A DNA stretch of 64,000 bases. Origin: Dyadobacter sandarakinus (lineage in GTDB: Bacteria; Bacteroidota; Bacteroidia; Cytophagales; Spirosomataceae). Within the stretch, counting starts at the first letter, position 1. Each line of letters starts with the position of its first letter. The notes under the pieces were generated by a model. It was given only the letters and a program-made list of their open reading frames with translations, made no database searches and was not told the DNA's origin. Shown in pieces: positions 17,501 to 25,885 of the stretch. The translations under genes and the position numbers were made by a program. The stretch is from contig NZ_CP056775.1 of the NCBI RefSeq assembly GCF_016894445.1, forward strand, positions 5,823,001-5,887,000. Direction: 5' to 3'.

Positions 17501-17990
17501 AGACCGGTCCTATCAGCCCGAACTCAGCATTATTCAGTCGGGTGGCGCATGCAATGAGGCTTTTTTGTATACCATGAGTGATCCCGCCGGCAAAGGCGTG
17601 CGGTATGTATGGGACCTTGGAAACGGGGTGGGGCAGGTTGGGCAGACGGTCACAAATTATCAGTATGGGACCGAAGGCGAATATACCGTGACTGTTACAG
17701 CTTATAATGCAGCGGGTTGTGCGCTTACGGCGTCCAAAATGATCCGGGCTGCACCCGCATTTACATTAAGCAATGTCATCACACCCAATGGTGACGGCAA
17801 AAATGACTTTTTTGTCGTACCCGTCCCGGGATCAAACTTTGAAGTTTTCAATCGCTGGGGCAAGTCGGTTTTCAAGGCTGCGGATTACCGGAATGACTGG
17901 GGGAAAGGGATTGGTAACGGGACTTATTTTTATGTAGTCGATACGCCGCAGGGTACGCATTGCAAAGGCTGGGTAGAAGTACTGGAATAG
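14535..17990 (+). CDS. Large T9SS surface protein with SBBP, PKD and gliding-motility type C-terminal domain
   Basis: 1151 residues. After the signal peptide (about 1-25) comes a DUF7948-type domain starting FFIQNQGQWEREVLF (28-250). SBBP-type propeller repeats follow (about 260-720), with recurring ATYLGG, STYLGG and DAYIAKF. Then PKD/Ig-like domains (about 760-1075: YIWQVNG, YVWDLGNG, GEYTVTVTAYNAAGC). The last ~75 residues (NVITPNGDGKNDFF, FEVFNRWGKSVF, GNGTYFYVV) are the gliding-motility associated C-terminal domain that marks type B cargo of type IX secretion. Probably an adhesin at the cell surface or secreted. Confidence 0.93.
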   Translation: MGRSLQSMLLLIIVLLWFPGKLLATGMFFIQNQGQWEREVLFRTEIPGGFLFLKQKSIVYVMYDAAAVAARHAGKSHTEALARHADPPETIGAHGVEMFFENAAANAAVVPSKALPTSYSYFMGSDESKWARNAGAYQEVRYKGIYPGIDLRVYTHQFTLKYEFIVSPGADPARISLAYQGAEQLSLNENGQIVVKTSVGQFREAEPFTFQEVNGGKKPVSSKFALAGSNTVRFALESYDHTCELTIDPELIFSTYSGSTADNWGHTATYDAAGNLYSGGTVFGLGFPATQGAFQVRFGGLVDVAILKFSPDGSQLLYATYLGGQDTDLPTSLIVNSKNELLILGTTGSDNFPVRSDAFQKTFGKGVRTRPISGLDLTNGSDIFISKLSADGRQLAASTYLGGDMNDGVSQTSFFTIHNYGDPFRGEIVVDAADNVLIASSTNSGNFPLKNPGQTRLGGYQDGIVSKLDPALSTLLWSTYIGAEKEETAFGLKVLPNGDVYVTGSTTSIALPGTKGAYQPALKGSEDAYIAKFSGDKLVKTTYLGTDSQDAGYLLDLDPAGNVCIYGLTNGSYPVSEGVYSNAKSGQFVHALDASLTTSVFSTIIGSGRGTPDISPTAFLVSECGNIYLAGWGGSVNSQTNNNPLSSTSNLPVTEDAMQKVTNGNNFYIAILEQGARSLLYATFFGSSSRNNEVEGDHVDGGTSRFDKNGTIYHATCACGGSNFPVTPQAWSKTNKSENCNNAAFKIDIDRLRADFDVYAGETKDVTTGCAPLALSFANTSEGGIDYIWQVNGNTISREEDGPEYVFNQPGEYIIKLTAYNQLSCKRMDVAEKKVTVVTLNTTVMPDTTVCENTTLQLRAGGGTSYQWTPAQGLSNAASASPSVTVQQTTDFSVVISNAAGCKVTRTVKVVVNKKTDFAGMPDTEVCVGATVTLTVAGDAGQYVWQAADGLEQTTGNSVTVKPEKTTVYTVQGIYADGCKPVRQIRVTVDRSYQPELSIIQSGGACNEAFLYTMSDPAGKGVRYVWDLGNGVGQVGQTVTNYQYGTEGEYTVTVTAYNAAGCALTASKMIRAAPAFTLSNVITPNGDGKNDFFVVPVPGSNFEVFNRWGKSVFKAADYRNDWGKGIGNGTYFYVVDTPQGTHCKGWVEVLE

Positions 17991-18077
17991 GGTGGTATTG
18001 TAAAATTGTTTTTAAAAAAGTAAGTTTAGCATAACCTCTGCAAAGCAGATCTTGTCACATTATAAACACAACAACCC

Positions 18078-18527
18078 ATGAAAAAACTCATATGCCTGGT
18101 CCTGCTGCTGGTTGCGGCTGGCACAGTTTACGCGCAGAATACCGTGAAAGCAGGTAAGGATATTACCGAGTCCAATGCAATTCCCGCTACTCAGCTGGCC
18201 GGTAAGATGGGTGACAAGGAGCAGATGCATACCAAAGTCAGCGGCACGGTAGAGTCGGTATGTCAGATGAAAGGCTGCTGGATGAAGGTGAATACCGAAA
18301 ATGGCGGTACCATGCGGGTGATGTTCAAGGACTATGCATTTTTTGTGCCCAAGGATATTACGGGCAAAACGGTGGTGTTTGAAGGCGAGGCCCGGAAAAA
18401 GCTGGTATCCGTGGCCGACCTGCAGCACTATGCCAAAGATGCCGGAAAAAGCAAGGAGGAAATTGCGGGGATAACCAAACCAGAGGAGGAGTTGACATTT
18501 ATCGCGGAAGGTGTAATTGTAAAATAG
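18078..18527 (+). CDS. DUF4920 domain-containing exported protein
   Basis: 149 residues with a signal peptide ending VYAQ (about residue 20). The mature part is an OB-like DUF4920 domain. VSGTVESVCQMKGCWMKV carries the conserved paired cysteines, and DYAFFVPKDITGKTVVFEGEA follows. The Cys motif suggests metal binding, but the function is not established. It is followed by a strong terminator whose T-run touches the next start codon. Confidence 0.88.
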   Translation: MKKLICLVLLLVAAGTVYAQNTVKAGKDITESNAIPATQLAGKMGDKEQMHTKVSGTVESVCQMKGCWMKVNTENGGTMRVMFKDYAFFVPKDITGKTVVFEGEARKKLVSVADLQHYAKDAGKSKEEIAGITKPEEELTFIAEGVIVK

Positions 18528-18556
18528 CGCATCAATCCAGTAAGAATTAACCGCCC

Positions 18557-18593
18557 GGACACTTTTGTAGCAATACAGCAGTGTCCTTTTTTT
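18557..18593 (+). terminator. Terminator directly abutting the SGNH hydrolase start
   Basis: GGACACT (18557-18563) pairs with AGTGTCC (18580-18586); inside it TGTA-GCAA-TACA can also pair. Seven T residues (18587-18593) end exactly at the next ATG. Confidence 0.88.
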
Positions 18594-20381
18594 ATGATCA
18601 AAAAACAATACAGCTTCATTTTCGCAGCATTGCTGCTGCTTGTCAACCCGTTATTTGCGCAGCAGTCAGCCTATACCTGGTGGAACCCACAGTCTGCCAC
18701 ATTCCCCGTCATGGAAGGGCGCAGCTGGCACGGCAAGGAGCTGAAAAATACCTACGACCGGCTGCCGGCCTCGGCGAAAACAAAGGTGCGGCAGGACGTA
18801 TGGAACCTGGCACAACATTCGGCGGGGCTGATGGTCCGCTTCCGGGCAAGTACTTCCGAGATCAAGGTACGCTATGTGGTAGAGGGCGACCATGCATTGC
18901 CGCACATGCCGGCGACGGGCGTGAGCGGCGTGGACCTGTATGCGATATCCAGCGACGGTGACTGGCGCTGGTGTGCAGGGCAGCATAGTTTCGGGGATAC
19001 CATCAGCTATACATTCAGCAATCTTGAATCAAACGACAACTACCATAAGCTTGGACGTGAATACCGCTTGTATCTCCCGTTGTACAATAAGGTAGTCTGG
19101 CTGGAAATCGGCACTCCGGCAGGAGTGACCCTGACGCCCCTGCCGGTGAGACCTGACAAGCCGATTGTGGTGTATGGTACTTCGATAGCACAGGGTGCCT
19201 GCCCGTCGCGGCCGGGTATGGCGTGGACAGCCATATTGGGCCGGAAGATGGACCATCCGCTGATCAATCTCGGTTTTTCGGGAAATGGAAAACTGGAAAA
19301 AGAAGTGGTAGCCTATGTAAACCAGATCGATGCCAAGGTCTTTGTCCTGGATTGTCTGCCCAATCTCACCATCCGGCCTGAGCCGGATATTGACTATGAT
19401 ACCGAAGAAATCACGCGGCGCATTCTGGCCACTGTACAAACGCTCCGGCAGTCGCATCCTCAAACCCCCATCGTACTTGCCGAACATGCCGGCTATACTG
19501 ACGAAGCAATAAATCCTCAAAGCAAACACTATTATACCGAGGCCAATGAAACCCTGCGTGCCGCCTTCGGGAAGTTAAAAGAAAAAGGCATTACTAATAT
19601 TTACCTGATCTCGAAAGCGGATTTTGGTCAGGATATTGAGACTACGGTGGATGGTACGCACCCCAATGACCTGGGAATGATGCGGTATGCGGAAGGTTAT
19701 GAGAAAAATCTGCGGACGATCCTGCATGAGGCAAAAGGGGATGTTTCAACCATGCAGCCGCTAACCCAGTTGCGGGAATTGAACCGGTACGACTGGGAGG
19801 CCCGGCATCTGGCTATTATGGAACAAAACAAAAAGCAGCCGCCCGCCACTGTGGTGATCGGGAACTCCATCACGCATTTCTGGGGCGGGTTACCCAAGGG
19901 TCCCGTAGCGCAAAATGATAAAGCCTGGACCGATACGTTTGGCAAAAGTACCGTGAATATGGGCTATGGATGGGATCGTATTGAAAACGTACTTTGGCGG
20001 GTGTACCACGGCGAGCTGGATGGTTTTCATGCCCGGCAGGTTTTTGTAAATATTGGTACCAATAACCTTCACCTTAATACGGATGCCGAGATTGTACAGG
20101 GCTGGACACTGCTCATTGATGCATTGAAAATCAGGCAGCCGCAGGCAGAAATCATCATGTCGGGCATTTACCCGCGCCGCGATCAGGAGGGTAGAGTCGC
20201 AGCACTCAATGAAAAGCTTGTGCAGCTTACCGGAGCGCTGAATGTCGGATTTATAAATCCCGGGAAGGTTTTTCTGCTGGAAAACGGAAAGATTGACGAA
20301 GCCCTTTTTACCGATGGACTACACCCGAATGCAAAAGGTTACACGTTGCTGGGCAATGCGATCAAGCTCCGGGTAAAATGA
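18594..20381 (+). CDS. Tandem SGNH/GDSL hydrolase, exported
   Basis: 595 residues with two esterase modules after a signal peptide (1-23, ending NPLFAQ). Module 1 (about 25-375) has a beta-sandwich start, block I GTSIAQGAC (Ser), GFSGNGKLE, and the catalytic pair in DGTHPNDLG. Module 2 (about 400-595) has block I VIGNSITHFWGG, block III NIGTNNLHLN and DGLHPNAKGY. Both serine and Asp-x-x-His sets are intact. Such enzymes deacetylate polysaccharides or cleave esters in the periplasm; the substrate is not visible. The start codon touches the preceding terminator. Confidence 0.9.
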   Translation: MIKKQYSFIFAALLLLVNPLFAQQSAYTWWNPQSATFPVMEGRSWHGKELKNTYDRLPASAKTKVRQDVWNLAQHSAGLMVRFRASTSEIKVRYVVEGDHALPHMPATGVSGVDLYAISSDGDWRWCAGQHSFGDTISYTFSNLESNDNYHKLGREYRLYLPLYNKVVWLEIGTPAGVTLTPLPVRPDKPIVVYGTSIAQGACPSRPGMAWTAILGRKMDHPLINLGFSGNGKLEKEVVAYVNQIDAKVFVLDCLPNLTIRPEPDIDYDTEEITRRILATVQTLRQSHPQTPIVLAEHAGYTDEAINPQSKHYYTEANETLRAAFGKLKEKGITNIYLISKADFGQDIETTVDGTHPNDLGMMRYAEGYEKNLRTILHEAKGDVSTMQPLTQLRELNRYDWEARHLAIMEQNKKQPPATVVIGNSITHFWGGLPKGPVAQNDKAWTDTFGKSTVNMGYGWDRIENVLWRVYHGELDGFHARQVFVNIGTNNLHLNTDAEIVQGWTLLIDALKIRQPQAEIIMSGIYPRRDQEGRVAALNEKLVQLTGALNVGFINPGKVFLLENGKIDEALFTDGLHPNAKGYTLLGNAIKLRVK

Positions 20382-21275
20382 TTACAGTACCGTACCGAGT
20401 CCGAAAAGAATAACAAACAGCAGCGTGGAAAGCGCCATTTGTTTCAGGTAGGGATCAAGCTCACTGGCCTGCCGCAGGCGCGACACAGCCAGTCCGTTTT
20501 TGATGAACAAAGGAAAGCTCAGCAGAAAAAGGAGGCTGCTGTAACCGGAAAAATGCTGAATGGTATATAGCAGCACGCAAAGCATGCCGACGGTCAGGAT
20601 GATCCAGTGATAAATAATGGCATTTTCTCGCCCGAGCCGCACCGGAATGGAGTTTTTGCCAGTCGCCTTGTCAGATTCAATATCACGTATATTGTTGATA
20701 TTCAGCACTCCGACGGCAAATAAGCCACAGCTTGTGGCCGGAAGCAGGAAGTGCCAGTTCCAGACCAGCGTATGGAGGTAACTGCTGCCAATCACACCTA
20801 CCCATCCAAAAAAGATCAGAACGGACAAGTCACCCAGGCCCATATACCCATAGGGTTTTTTGCCGGCGGTGTAGGTGATGGCTGCGAAAATGCATGCCAG
20901 TCCCAGCCCGAGAAAGATCCAGAATGTATTGGCCGGAGCACCTCTCAATGCCATCATCAGCAGGAGTACGCCTGATATCAGCGATAGTACGGAAAACAAA
21001 ATAATGGCCCGCAGCATATCTGCGGATTTGATTTGGCCGGAATGTACCGCCCGCTGTGGTCCCTGCCTGAGCTCGGTATCTTTTCCGTTGACGGCATCGC
21101 CGTAATCATTGGCAAAGTTGGAAAGGATTTGCAGGAGAGTAGTGGTGAGTACACTCAGAATAGCTACCGTCCAGCTGAAAGTGCCGGTTGAAGCAGCCAG
21201 AAAACAACCCATTAAAATGCAGGAAAGTGAAAGGGGCAATGTTCGCGGCCGTGCCGCCTCAATCCAGGGGTTCAT
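20382..21275 (-). CDS. menA: 1,4-dihydroxy-2-naphthoate polyprenyltransferase
   Basis: 297 residues, integral membrane UbiA family enzyme of menaquinone synthesis; it joins a polyprenyl chain to DHNA. The first Asp-rich motif is NDYGDAVNGKD (near 56-66) and the second is IRDIESDKATGKNSIPVRLG (near 195-214); about eight or nine hydrophobic helices are present. RQGPQRAVHSGQI after the first motif is typical of MenA. The stop codon is adjacent to that of the SGNH gene (convergent, no gap). Confidence 0.93.
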   Translation of the reverse strand: MNPWIEAARPRTLPLSLSCILMGCFLAASTGTFSWTVAILSVLTTTLLQILSNFANDYGDAVNGKDTELRQGPQRAVHSGQIKSADMLRAIILFSVLSLISGVLLLMMALRGAPANTFWIFLGLGLACIFAAITYTAGKKPYGYMGLGDLSVLIFFGWVGVIGSSYLHTLVWNWHFLLPATSCGLFAVGVLNINNIRDIESDKATGKNSIPVRLGRENAIIYHWIILTVGMLCVLLYTIQHFSGYSSLLFLLSFPLFIKNGLAVSRLRQASELDPYLKQMALSTLLFVILFGLGTVL

Positions 21276-21298
21276 TTGTAATTATTATCGGGGTAAAA

Positions 21299-21673
21299 TC
21301 AGGCCGCTGTTTTCTGCTCAGCCCAGTCGATTATTCTTTCTGCAACGTCCAGGCCTTCTTTTGAGACCGCAGCACTTAGAATTCCGTCATAGCTCATCGA
21401 GAGGTGGAGAATATCATAAGCAACCAGAAAGTTTGACAGGATTTTCCGGTCTGTACCAGCAAGTTCCTCCTTGTACCAATCGACGCTTTTTCTGCCTTTT
21501 TTCTTTTGACCAAAAGCACAGTCCAATGCCAGCAGAACGCCTGTATATGCGGTATGCCCGGCCATTTTTACGTATTTACGGTCTTTGTAGAAGCCATCTT
21601 CCTTAATGGCTTTTTCGCGCAGGATTTCCTTTGCATTGGAGAGGTAGCGACGGGCTTCATGAATGTCTTTCAT
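21299..21673 (-). CDS. DUF5618 family protein
   Basis: 124 residues, helical and soluble. It matches the DUF5618 pattern seen in Bacteroidota: EARRYLSNAKEIL at the start, KYVKMAGHTAYTGVLLALDC in the middle and VAYDILHLSMSYDG later. HEPN-like in style, but no catalytic motif is claimed. Upstream of menA in the same direction with a 23-base gap; possibly cotranscribed. Confidence 0.75.
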   Translation of the reverse strand: MKDIHEARRYLSNAKEILREKAIKEDGFYKDRKYVKMAGHTAYTGVLLALDCAFGQKKKGRKSVDWYKEELAGTDRKILSNFLVAYDILHLSMSYDGILSAAVSKEGLDVAERIIDWAEQKTAA

Positions 21674-21704
21674 AGTTGCGTATAGTTTTGTTGTATATGG
21701 AAAG

Positions 21705-21727
21705 CTGCCGGAGAAGATCTCCGGCAG
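21705..21727. terminator. Hairpin between glutathione peroxidase and DUF5618 genes
   Basis: CTGCCGGAGA and TCTCCGGCAG (21705-21714, 21718-21727) form a perfect 10-bp stem. The T-run is on the plus side, so termination of the minus-strand gpx transcript may be partial. Confidence 0.6.
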
Positions 21728-21734
21728 GCATTTT

Positions 21735-22319
21735 TTAAATTCCTACTGCCTTCAAAAATTCAGGATCAGTCGGGAGTACTTTGGATGCAAAGAAGTTGGT
21801 CAGCTCTCCTTTTTCATTCACTACATACTTGCAGAAATTCCAGGTTGGAACTTTGTCATTCCATCCATTCAGATCTTTGGTAGTCAGCCACTTGTAAATT
21901 GGTGCCTGATCGTCGCCCAGTACGGATACTTTTTCAAACATCGGGAATGTTACTCCGTACGTGCTGGAACAGAAAGTGGCAATTTCCTCGCTGGTGCCAG
22001 GTTCCTGTCCGCCGAAGTTATTGGCAGGAAAACCCAGTACGACTACTTTGTCGCCATGATCTTTGTTGAATTTTTCCCAGTCTGCATACTGCTTGGTGAA
22101 GCCGCATTTGGATGCTACGTTGAGGATGACAACCTTTTTTCCTTTGTATTTGGAAAGGTCTACGGTTTCACCTCCCACCAGGCTTTTTACCTTGAAATCA
22201 TAAAGCAACTGTTTGGCAGCAGGAGCTGCGGCCGGTCTGCTGGCGATTTCCGACTTGTCGGCGAAAAGGCCTGTGATAAGGGAAGCAATCATAATGAAAA
22301 GCGCTTTCATAAGTTCCAT
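21735..22319 (-). CDS. Glutathione peroxidase family protein, exported
   Basis: 194 residues. A signal-peptide-like start (MKALFIMIASLITGLFA) suggests export to the periplasm; the ATG at 22310 is an alternative start three codons in. The peroxidase core has the active Cys in NVASKCGFT (near 68-76), Gln in FPANNFGGQEPG and Trp in WNF near 162. It uses Cys, not Sec. Probably thioredoxin-dependent lipid or organic peroxide reduction. Confidence 0.92.
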   Translation of the reverse strand: MELMKALFIMIASLITGLFADKSEIASRPAAAPAAKQLLYDFKVKSLVGGETVDLSKYKGKKVVILNVASKCGFTKQYADWEKFNKDHGDKVVVLGFPANNFGGQEPGTSEEIATFCSSTYGVTFPMFEKVSVLGDDQAPIYKWLTTKDLNGWNDKVPTWNFCKYVVNEKGELTNFFASKVLPTDPEFLKAVGI

Positions 22320-22422
22320 ACTTGTTTAGTTGTAATTGTTACGACTACTGTAAATGTAAACGTTTATCGCCTGAATTTTCTTCCTGTACTGCCTATATGT
22401 TGACGTAAAAATCTGAATTTGG

Positions 22423-24201
22423 TCACATTCTTTCCGGAACTTCAATCCCCAGAAGTCCAAGTGCTTTCTGAATAGTTTCGGCCACGATCCTGGATACTTC
22501 CACGCGGAACTTTACAGCATGGGCATCCGGATCAGAAAAGATCGATAGTTCGGCATAAAACTGGTTGTAAACCTTGGCCAGCTCAAACGCATACAGCGAT
22601 AGGACAGAAGGCGCAAAGTCTTCCGCGGCAGCCTGCACCCGCCCGGGGTATTGCGACAGCATGAAGATCAGCTCTTTCTCTGGTTGCTTGGGACTGTAAG
22701 TACTATCGGGAATTGCAGCACTGATTTCTGCCTGATTTGCCTTGCGCAGGATGGAACGGATACGTGCATAGGTATACTGGATGAAAGGTCCGGTATGTCC
22801 CTGAAAATCGATGGACTCCTCAGGGTTGAAAAGCATCCGTTTTTTGGGATCCACTTTCAGCAGGTAGTACTTCAATGCACCCAATGCCAGCTGATTGTAC
22901 AACGTTTTGGCTTCATCACTTTCAAAATCGTCAATTTTACCCAGTTCCTGGGTGCGGTTGGTGGCAGTTTGCACCATCTGATCTACCAGGTCATCTGCAT
23001 CCACTACGGTGCCCTCGCGGGATTTCATTTTCCCCGAAGGAAGGTCCACCATACCATAGCTGATGTGATAGCAGCCATCGGCATAGGAGCGGCCCATCTT
23101 TTTCAGAATCGCAAACAGTACCTTGAAATGATAATCCTGCTCATTGCCTACCACCCACAGGTAGCGGTCATTGTGAAAGTCTTTATTTTTGAGCTCCGTA
23201 GTGCCCAGGTCCTGGGTAATGTACACCGAAGTGCCGTCGCCGCGCAGTACCAGCTTTTCGTCCAGGCCCTCGTCAGCCAGGTCGATCCACACGGAGTTGT
23301 CTGCTTTTTTAAAGAAAATCCCTTTTTGTAAACCCTCTTCAATAATATCCTTGCCAAGCAGGTAAGTGTCTGATTCGTAATAGGTTTTGTCGAAACTCAC
23401 GCCGATTTTACCGTAAGTCTCATTAAATCCGTCGTATACCCAGCCATTCATTTTGCGCCAGAGTTCCACGACAGCGGGATCGCCATTTTCCCATTTGAGC
23501 AGCATCTGCTGGGCTTCAAGCATCCAGGGGGCCTTTTTTGCAGCTTCTTCCTCGCTCATGCCGGCTTCGGTGAGCGTCCTGATTTGCTTTTTGTACTCAA
23601 CATCAAACTGCACGTAATACTTGCCCGCCAGGTGATCGCCCTTGATGCCGCTGCTCTCAGGGGTTTCACCATCGCCAAGCTCACGATAGGCGAGCATCGA
23701 CTTGCAGATATGAATACCGCGGTCATTGACGAGACAGGTTTTTACCACCTCGTAGCCACTAGCTTTGAGGATGCGGGAAAGCGAGTCACCCAGAAAATCA
23801 TTCCGTAAATGCCCCAGGTGCAGGGGTTTATTGGTATTGGGAGAAGAGAATTCTACCATGACCGACTGGCCATTGGAAGGAAAGGTGCCGAAAGCAGTAT
23901 CTGCAGCAATGTCCCTGATCAGCCCAAGCCAGGTATCGTCCTTTAAACCGATGTTCAGAAATCCCTGTACGACATTGAAGCTGCCGACAACCGGGGAGTT
24001 GGATACCAGGTAGTTACCGATTGTCTGCCCGATTTCGGCCGGTGCCTTCCGGGCAGTTTTGGTTAATGGAAAAGTGACAAAGGTGTAAAACCCTTCAAAC
24101 TCTTTTTTCGTGGGCTGTAACAGGACTTCATCAACAGCTATTTCGAAGTGGGTCTGGACTGCTTTTTGAATATCTTCCTTTAAAATTTCTTCAATAGTCA
24201 T
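22423..24201 (-). CDS. argS: Arginine--tRNA ligase
   Basis: 592 residues, class I synthetase charging tRNA-Arg. It has the N-terminal Add1 domain, the HIGH-type motif LHLGHLRND near 132-140, and the KMSK-like loop GKMKSREGTVVDADDL. The DALR anticodon-binding domain is at the end (YTYARIRSILRKA, then LLGIEVPERM). A -7 box lies at 24282-24289. Divergent from an unknown exported protein. Confidence 0.97.
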   Translation of the reverse strand: MTIEEILKEDIQKAVQTHFEIAVDEVLLQPTKKEFEGFYTFVTFPLTKTARKAPAEIGQTIGNYLVSNSPVVGSFNVVQGFLNIGLKDDTWLGLIRDIAADTAFGTFPSNGQSVMVEFSSPNTNKPLHLGHLRNDFLGDSLSRILKASGYEVVKTCLVNDRGIHICKSMLAYRELGDGETPESSGIKGDHLAGKYYVQFDVEYKKQIRTLTEAGMSEEEAAKKAPWMLEAQQMLLKWENGDPAVVELWRKMNGWVYDGFNETYGKIGVSFDKTYYESDTYLLGKDIIEEGLQKGIFFKKADNSVWIDLADEGLDEKLVLRGDGTSVYITQDLGTTELKNKDFHNDRYLWVVGNEQDYHFKVLFAILKKMGRSYADGCYHISYGMVDLPSGKMKSREGTVVDADDLVDQMVQTATNRTQELGKIDDFESDEAKTLYNQLALGALKYYLLKVDPKKRMLFNPEESIDFQGHTGPFIQYTYARIRSILRKANQAEISAAIPDSTYSPKQPEKELIFMLSQYPGRVQAAAEDFAPSVLSLYAFELAKVYNQFYAELSIFSDPDAHAVKFRVEVSRIVAETIQKALGLLGIEVPERM

Positions 24202-24248
24202 GGAATAGAAGTAACTGGGAAATGTTTTTATTTAAATAAAATAATTTA

Positions 24249-24263
24249 TACTATTAAATAGTA
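24249..24263. promoter_or_regulatory. 15-base palindrome in the argS divergent region
   Basis: TACTATT-A-AATAGTA is a perfect palindrome in an AT-rich spacer between argS and the divergent gene; possible operator, no further support. Confidence 0.3.
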
Positions 24264-24281
24264 TTCTTATCCATTTTGATG

Positions 24282-24289
24282 CAAAATTA
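24282..24289 (-). promoter_or_regulatory. -7 box of argS
   Basis: TAATTTTG on the minus strand fits TAnnTTTG, 80 bases upstream of the argS ATG. Confidence 0.5.
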
Positions 24290-24331
24290 GGGTAATTATT
24301 GATGAGAGTCGTACCTCAGAAGGAAGAAGTT

Positions 24332-25885
24332 ATGAATAGCAGTACCGTGAGATGGTTCGGGATTTGTGTCGCCGTGGTTCTTAGTCTGATCCTTCCTGTA
24401 ACCACTTTTGCTCAGCTGCAGCAGTCTGATCGTCTCGAAATTCCCGCAAGCTCATCATCTACCGAACAATTCGAAGTTTTCAGTCTTGGAGAGCAGGGAT
24501 TGCTCTCGGTCGTACGCGGCGACGAATACTACGGCAACCGGAATGAGCAGTGGCAGTTTGTAAAATACGACACGACCATGAAGGTCGTGTGGCGGGCAAC
24601 TTACAAGCTGGATTTCAGGTACATACCTGTGATGGCCTACAAAGGTGCCGAAAGCGGCTTCTGGCTTTTTGCCGAGCCTGATACCGATCGCTTCCTGTTT
24701 ATGCAGCTAAACTTTAGTGACGGTTCTATTGATACCTACAAAGGAAACCTGCTGGCAGGTGTGGATGTACAGCATTTTAAGGTGATCGGGAGCAAAGCAC
24801 TTGTTTCGGGCTATTACAGGTCAAGGCCGATCGTCATCGTGCATTCGTTTTTTGATCATACAACCCGGGTATTACCGGGATTGTTTGAGAAAAATACAGA
24901 GTTGAACAATGTGGATATCAATGAAATAGATGGCTACATCAATGTAATTACCTATGCATACCGGAAGAAAAACTGCGTTTTTGAAATCAAAACCTACAAT
25001 TACGACGGCAAGCTGCTGAAACGTACCAGCCTGAGTGATCCGCGGTATAGTATGATATCGGGACAAATTGTTCCGCTGAACCCGGACGATTCGTACCTGA
25101 TCGGCAATTACTCGGTAGGCTGCACCCAGTATTCGCAGGGCTTGTACATTACCCATATTGAAGAAGATGTGCCGCGCGAACCGCAGTTCATCGAATTTTC
25201 AGAGCTGCAGAATTTCTTCAACTACATGAAACCACGCCGCAAGGCGAAGATGCTGGAACGTATCGGCAAGCGCAAAAGCCTTGGTAAGGAGAACAAATTC
25301 AGGTACCGGCTGTTGGTGCATGAACTGATCCAGACCGAGAATGAAATCGTGTTGGTGGCGGAAGTTTATTATCCCAATCAGCGCTCGTCCAACCCGGTGA
25401 TTGCCGGCGGCATTTCACGCCCCTACATTTCCCGCACGCTGGAAGGTTACCGGTATACTCACGCCATTGTGTGTGGTTTTGACAGAAATGGAAAATTTAT
25501 CTGGGACAATTGCATTACCATCAAGGACCTGACCAGCTTCGACCTTCAGGAAATGGTGCAGATCACGCCGGTGGACGACTACTTTGTACTGGCTTACCCG
25601 CAGGATGGCGAAGTGCATACCGAAGTGATTCGTCGCAATGAAGTGGTCGTGGAAAGTGAAAAGTTCAAGATCAGTCCCAAGTCAGAGAAAGAAAAGGTGC
25701 TGAACAATGAGGACAGCTACCTGTCGCCCTGGTATGGCCAGTATTTTCTGGCTTATGGCATGCAGCGACTCGGAACGTCCGCCATCGGGCAGGGCCGTGA
25801 GGTATTTTACATTGATAAGCTGACTTACCGCACCCAGGACATCAGCAAGGCGGCCGACAAGGAAGAAGCCTCTCGTCCGCGCTAG
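24332..25885 (+). CDS. Hypothetical exported protein
   Basis: 517 residues from the ATG at 24332. That start gives a clean signal peptide (VAVVLSLILPVTTFAQ) and has an AGGAAG about 6 bases upstream; an in-frame ATG at 24302 is possible. The mature part is beta-rich, with repeated blocks such as QFVKYDTTMKVVWRATYKLD and GFDRNGKFIWDNCITIKDL, the look of a beta-propeller. No family recognised. It ends in a 4-base overlap with the convergent pyrR. Confidence 0.75.
   Translation: MNSSTVRWFGICVAVVLSLILPVTTFAQLQQSDRLEIPASSSSTEQFEVFSLGEQGLLSVVRGDEYYGNRNEQWQFVKYDTTMKVVWRATYKLDFRYIPVMAYKGAESGFWLFAEPDTDRFLFMQLNFSDGSIDTYKGNLLAGVDVQHFKVIGSKALVSGYYRSRPIVIVHSFFDHTTRVLPGLFEKNTELNNVDINEIDGYINVITYAYRKKNCVFEIKTYNYDGKLLKRTSLSDPRYSMISGQIVPLNPDDSYLIGNYSVGCTQYSQGLYITHIEEDVPREPQFIEFSELQNFFNYMKPRRKAKMLERIGKRKSLGKENKFRYRLLVHELIQTENEIVLVAEVYYPNQRSSNPVIAGGISRPYISRTLEGYRYTHAIVCGFDRNGKFIWDNCITIKDLTSFDLQEMVQITPVDDYFVLAYPQDGEVHTEVIRRNEVVVESEKFKISPKSEKEKVLNNEDSYLSPWYGQYFLAYGMQRLGTSAIGQGREVFYIDKLTYRTQDISKAADKEEASRPR

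Noticed and set aside
13896..17990. ABC ATPase and giant T9SS protein as one export system
   Set aside because: T9SS cargo does not use such an ATPase, no permease is present, and the genes are only neighbours in direction.
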